64,000 nucleotides of DNA from Galaxea fascicularis (Eukaryota; Cnidaria; Anthozoa; Scleractinia; Euphylliidae). The stretch covers positions 39,516,303 through 39,580,302 of the forward strand of contig OX419335.1 of assembly GCA_948470475.1 (NCBI GenBank). Direction: 5' to 3'. Each line of letters opens with the position of its first letter. The first letter of the stretch is position 1. A model generated the notes under the pieces. It was given only the letters and a program-made list of their open reading frames with translations. It was not told where the DNA came from and searched no databases. Shown piece by piece: positions 60,547-64,000 of the stretch. A program made the position numbers and the translations under genes.

Positions 60547-63500
60547 ACAGTGAAATCCTGTGAATTGTAATTTTAGATTTGTCCTTTTGTAACCATATAA
60601 TTACATTCACAAATTAAAAAGGATGATGGTGTAAGCCATTCTATGCACTAAGCCACTATTAAACAAATGAATAAATAATATTTTAGGGTTAATAGGCTGT
60701 CATCAGTTAATTTCTTTTTTCAATAATTTGACCAGTCAGAAATGAGACATGACCTAGCTAAAGAAGTCATGTGAGAAAAACACCTGCACACATTTTCTGG
60801 TTGCAGTTCATCACAGAATATCTTTACTTACCAAGAGCTGAGCTCCATTCTGTATTTTCCCTCCTCAGTAAGGGTGCTGGAATCCACATCACAGAAACCA
60901 CCAATAAGCCCAGGTTTAAACAAATTAGACTGTGATCTAAAACCAAAAACATTTGAAAACAATACAATTAACAAAAATACCACACTTAACTCCATTTCAG
61001 TGTTATTTATAATCACATTTTGATGCTTTTTGAATGCTAGTCAATCATAAATTTACACATGGTAAAACCAGCCATTAATGATAGAAGAAGTAAATGTTGT
61101 TATCATTGGTTGCTTTGCAGGTTGGACTAAAGTTTTGCAACACTTTATAAAAACTGCAGTCAAACAATTATTATTTATAGCAGAGGTTTGTTCCCCAAGT
61201 GCCACAATATACACAGATGATTCAAAGTGTTTGAAAACATGCTGAAAATGAGGGCTTATTGTACTTTGCGAAACGAAACGACATGAAATGAAATCTGTAC
61301 TTTGCGAAATGAAATCTGTACTTTGTGAAATGAAAATCTGTACTTTGCGAAATGAAATCTGTACTTTGCGAAATGAAAATCTGTACTTTGTGAAATGAAA
61401 ATCTGTACTTTGCGAAATGAAAATCTGTACTTTGCAAAATGAAAATCTGTTCTTTGCGAAATGAAAATCAGTAATTTCATGAAGACCTTCTATTTTCCTA
61501 CGATCATGACCGTGACACACATTTTTCATTTTTGTTGCGGCATAAAACATCTTGGTGTCTTGAAAACGCAGATCTCAAAACCTGGGACAGCGGACAAAAA
61601 GAAAACAATTTTTCACAGCTTGTTTGCCGCGAATTGCTTTGGCGAGATTAGCACTGAGCATTGTGCTTTCTCCACCACTGCTTTAGGCTCTTGGTGGTCT
61701 GGCTTTGCTTTGTTTTGCTACGCGATGATTACATAAATTTGATATCTCGCCACCCACACTACAGGGATAATTCAGAAGTATGCTCTCGATCTCTTTGTTG
61801 AGTTATATTGCGTGACGGAAGTGTACAACGAAAGAACATGTGATTCGAATACATTTCTTACCCTTTTTTGCATGACCTGCGTCAAGCTGCAAAAGTATGA
61901 AACATCTGGTGAGGAATTTTAGCTTAGAAGTTTGCGTTTTCCATTCTCAGTTTTGTGTTTTTGAAGCTCATTGCAAGACTAACATGTCTTAATGCAATGT
62001 TAATGTGACAAAATAATGGCTTTCTAATGAGGTCCAAGGTCGGCTGTCGCACGTGAAACGTAAACACTTTGGCACGAAAATCATGGTTTAGAGCAGTCCA
62101 AAGATTTTCGCCATGTCAATGTTTCCCAGCTTTAAGCTTCCTCAGTTGTTACGAAAAAGACGTACCTTGCTTTAAATGTAGTGAACTGCCAGTTAAGCAG
62201 AGAATAGGACAATGTGCCAATGTGCCTCTGAACAGTCTGAAGGGGGTATATGTTACTTACGATTTTACAGGAAATGTTTACGACTGACGCTTACATGTAT
62301 TCGAGCGCTTTTTATAAATTATAGATACTTCGAAGGGATTTCAGACGGCGACCGTAGTGCCGTGTTGAGGCAGTTATTGTTCGGAGTATGTTCAATTTAA
62401 AGACTTAACAGTTAGTTCCAGTTTTAAACACACTAGCCGTTGGCTTGTTGGTGTATGCTCTGATCCAACTGATTTTAAATTGTTTACAAATGCATTAAAT
62501 CTAGATTTTGTTTGACAATTGATCAATGTTTCCTATTATACCCAGGTATTAAGGCAACGTGACTCTATATTTGTTTTGCAAAACCGTCACGCAACGTGCC
62601 TCGTGCTAACCTTGACCGGCTGCCGGTCGACAAGATATAAACAAGATGTTTTGAAGCGATTCGGGGCAAACACGCTATGGAAAAAAATGTTCTCTTTCTT
62701 GGGACTAAGTTTTCGAGACACCCAGAGGGTCTAGGTTTTACGGGTTTGCGGTCCGAGTTTTCAAGATCTGCGCTTTCGAGACACCATGTTTGAAATGCCT
62801 TTGGTCGCGGTCGACGAAGAATCAAGAATCAAGAACTCGTCCTCCAATGCCGCGACAAAAAAAACTTGTGTCGCGGTCATAATTGTAGTAGAATAGTAGG
62901 TTCGCAGCAGCTTCATCACAAAAACCTTTTCAGGAAAGTACTGCTATTCGTTTCGCAAAGTACAGATTTTCATTCCACAAAGTACAGATTTTCATTTCGC
63001 AAAGTACAGATATCATTTCGCAAAGTACAGATATTCATTTCGCAAAGTACAGATTTCATTTCGCAAAGTACAGATTTTAATTTCGCAAAGTACAGATTTT
63101 CATTTCGCAAAGTACAGATTTCATTTCGCAAAGTACAGATTTTCATTTCGCAAAGTACAGATTTCATTTCGTTTCGTTTCGTTTCGCAGAGTACCATTTC
63201 GCAAAGTACAACAAGCCGAAAATAAGGCCAAAAGACATAATGTTGGTCAGTGATGTAACTGGGGGTTTTTCAAAATGGCTGGCAATTTAGATCTCTTTCC
63301 CAAAAAAACTGAATTGTTAAACTACACTGTATAGAAAATGATCCCTGATCTCTTTTATGAGGGAACAACAAGCCTTGTCAGAGAGTTGAATCACAATGTG
63401 GACAACACGCATTTATACATGATATGGGAACCTACTGAAACTACTGTCTACTGGACAGGTGGCTTGTGTAACTTGGATCAAGACAATAACCCTTTGAAAA

Positions 63501-63958
63501 GCTGAAGATCTTGACTTAGATCTATAAGTTTGGTTTAAGTAATACGTGAGGTCGATCTAAAAACAACTGTGTTACAGACCCTCACTGATATTTAACCCTT
63601 TTTCTTTCAGGGGTGACCAATAAGTAATTTCTTTCTGCAATATCCTCACATTGTCAAGCAGACAGGTGATGAGAATAAGGAAAAAATCAACTATTAAGAA
63701 ACATTGTTTGATTTAACACCAAATTCTCGGAACTAACATTATAAGTGATGTATGGCAGACAGTAAGGATAATTAAGATTGAGATATGAGAGTGAAAGGTG
63801 CTTAGATCATTCAGGGGAAGGGGGTTTTCAAGCTTATCATAAATAAGAAATGCGTCATACCCATCATGACCCTGCTTGGTGTTCCTAAAATCCATGTAGA
63901 GGTTTTGAGCTTTACAGTATGTCAATTGCTTGGAACAAACTAATGAAGAACTATCTGC
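48403..63958 (-). CDS. EOGT: EGF-domain-specific O-GlcNAc transferase, 5' exons outside window
   Basis: Exons in reading order: 63861-63958, 60832-60936, 58788-58894, 57756-57859, 57213-57308, 54201-54272, 52989-53078, 52707-52781, (one not found), 50701-50728, 49880-49971, 49495-49542, 48816-48846 (tentative), 48403-48543. Phases agree wherever neighbours are both seen. The GT61-family enzyme adds O-linked GlcNAc to EGF repeats of secreted and membrane proteins in the ER. Recognised segments: [84 protein letters not shown] (the family's most conserved motif) and CYQDLARLR. The missing exon should carry about 22 residues between NEVE and DMPFLEQ. About 362 residues are visible, against roughly 527 in the human enzyme. 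Confidence 0.92.
48978..49252. mobile_element. CCAAT-rich TIR element, copy 1
   Basis: Ends GAGAGGTTTTCAACCGAG and (complemented) AGAACGGTTTCCAATTGAG. The body has several GATTGG/CCAAT boxes and a CACGTG E-box. It matches the copy at 50930-51198 along its length. It lies in an EOGT intron. Confidence 0.7.
49675..49830. mobile_element. 156-base MITE with perfect 9-base target duplication
   Basis: CTGACTCGTCCCCAGTCGTC at the left is exactly complemented at the right. TTGTTGTAT lies directly on both sides (49666-49674, 49831-49839). The interior is an imperfect inverted repeat. A Mutator-like duplication length; it lies in a 337-base EOGT intron. Confidence 0.9.
50798..50820. repeat. (AAC)n microsatellite
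   Basis: Seven to eight AAC units in an EOGT intron. Confidence 0.8.
50930..51198. mobile_element. CCAAT-rich TIR element, copy 2
   Basis: Left end GAGCGGTGTTGAAAG, right end complemented GGAGTGGTTTTCAATCGAG. It shares CTCTGTGATTGG, AACCAATCGC, CACGTGCATTTTC and TCTGATTGG blocks with copy 1. It lies in the EOGT intron from which one exon is missing. Confidence 0.7.
51822..52239. mobile_element. 418-base fold-back MITE with about 195-base arms
   Basis: AAGTGCCTATAACCCC opens the element and GGGGTTATAGGCACTT closes it. The two halves remain complementary almost to the centre near 52020 (GATTTGCATACATG region). The surrounding ACATTT/AAATGT extends the symmetry. No clear target duplication and no coding content. 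Confidence 0.85.
53655..54042 (-). repeat. tRNA-derived SINE, family 3
   Basis: Read on the minus strand: GGGTGGCCTGGTACAGTAGG (A box), GTGGGTTCAAAGTCCC (B box), a roughly 300-base body, and a (ATTGT)n tail at about 53655-53670. It lies in an EOGT intron. Confidence 0.8.
55415..55627 (-). CDS. Small frame inside element C, unrecognised
   Basis: A 70-codon frame beginning [17 protein letters not shown], with a mixed, protein-like composition. No family recognised. Its ATG lies 33 bases from that of the divergent plus-strand frame, so the spacer could be a two-way promoter. It may be chance. Confidence 0.25.
   Translation of the reverse strand: MAYFGELFALSGCELTFVDDSKFKSSFTRSCVDIVTRNRSFKNTVRNVLAGTVDPRSTNLAQLFKFERAK
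55661..56393 (+). CDS. Possible two-exon small basic protein inside element C
   Basis: ATG at 55661 opens [20 protein letters not shown] and reaches GGAG before a GTGAGT donor at 55765. A TTTTTAG acceptor ends at 56245, and the following exon continues in phase as [18 protein letters not shown] to a TGA at about 56391-56393. The product would be about 83 residues, rich in Arg and Lys. No family recognised. The splicing is inference. Confidence 0.3.
60056..60325 (+). pseudogene. LINE C-terminal fragment
   Basis: The frame contains [20 protein letters not shown], then [18 protein letters not shown] and [13 protein letters not shown], the usual C-terminal tail of non-LTR retrotransposon ORF2 proteins. 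The (ATT)n run at 60484-60545 is probably its 3' tail. It lies in an EOGT intron. Confidence 0.7.
60484..60545. repeat. (ATT)n microsatellite
   Basis: About 20 ATT units following AATAAACC at the end of the LINE fragment. Confidence 0.95.
61252..63217. mobile_element. Fold-back element D: arms of 22-24 base tandem repeats
   Basis: The left arm (61252-61475) is about ten tandem copies of a unit GCGAAATGAAAATCTGTACT. The right arm (about 62950-63217) holds the same unit in inverted orientation, about eleven copies. The unit alternates between 22 and 23-24 bases (ATGAAATC versus ATGAAAATC). Outer ends are GGGCTTATTGTACTTTGCG and (complemented) GGCTTGTTGTACTTTGCG. GAAAATGA precedes and GAAAATAA follows, a possible 8-base duplication with one change. 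The 1.5 kb interior has no recognised gene. It lies in the EOGT intron 60937-63860. Confidence 0.85.
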
Positions 63959-64000
63959 CTGAAATTGGGAATAAAACAAAACCAGTCACTGGAACGAAAG

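Noticed and set aside
61256..63215. Repeat arrays that superficially look like a CRISPR array
   Set aside because: The units are contiguous tandem repeats without unique spacers, in a eukaryotic intron and in inverted pairs.

Overview
This is eukaryotic nuclear DNA: intron-split genes with GT-AG (and one GC-AG) junctions, SINEs, LINE relics, a Penelope-like retroelement and many MITE or fold-back elements. The gene families, compact exons and repeat types suggest a marine invertebrate, most likely an anthozoan cnidarian such as a stony coral. That taxonomic call is inference. One 200-base assembly gap (N) lies at 2531-2730.

Layout. (1) 1-620: the end of an unrecognised plus-strand gene. (2) About 667-2468: a Penelope-like element on the minus strand, broken at its 5' side where a 62-base inverted piece of itself abuts the gap. 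(3) 6684-31059: a sacsin-like gene on the plus strand. I assembled it from eight coding exons, including one 11,150-base exon, giving 4458 codons in frame. It has three Hsp90-type ATPase/sacsin repeat regions, a J-like domain and a C-terminal HEPN region, and no ubiquitin-like domain at the proposed start. (4) 34181-45783: a medium-chain acyl-CoA synthetase (ACSM-type) on the minus strand, 15 exons summing exactly to 607 codons plus stop. Its 3' end faces that of the sacsin gene. (5) 48403-63958: the 3' part of an EGF-domain O-GlcNAc transferase (EOGT) gene on the minus strand, running out of the right edge of the window. The three genes have no evident joint pathway: protein quality control, mitochondrial acyl-CoA formation and ER glycosylation.

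The most unusual content is mobile. Four large (about 2-2.8 kb) fold-back elements sit at 3871-6200, 14076-16491, 54370-57205 and 61252-63217. Each has inverted arms built from many copies of its own short motif: a CTGCAG-type, a TCGGTCGA-type, an AGCGCT-type and a 22-24 base GCGAAATGAAAATCTGTAC-type. Two share CCCGTACG termini. One fills an EOGT intron to within 7 bases of the donor splice site. I see no recognisable transposase in any of them. Smaller elements with clear target duplications (9, 9 and 12 bases), TTAA ends or near-perfect hairpins are scattered through the introns and the spaces between genes.
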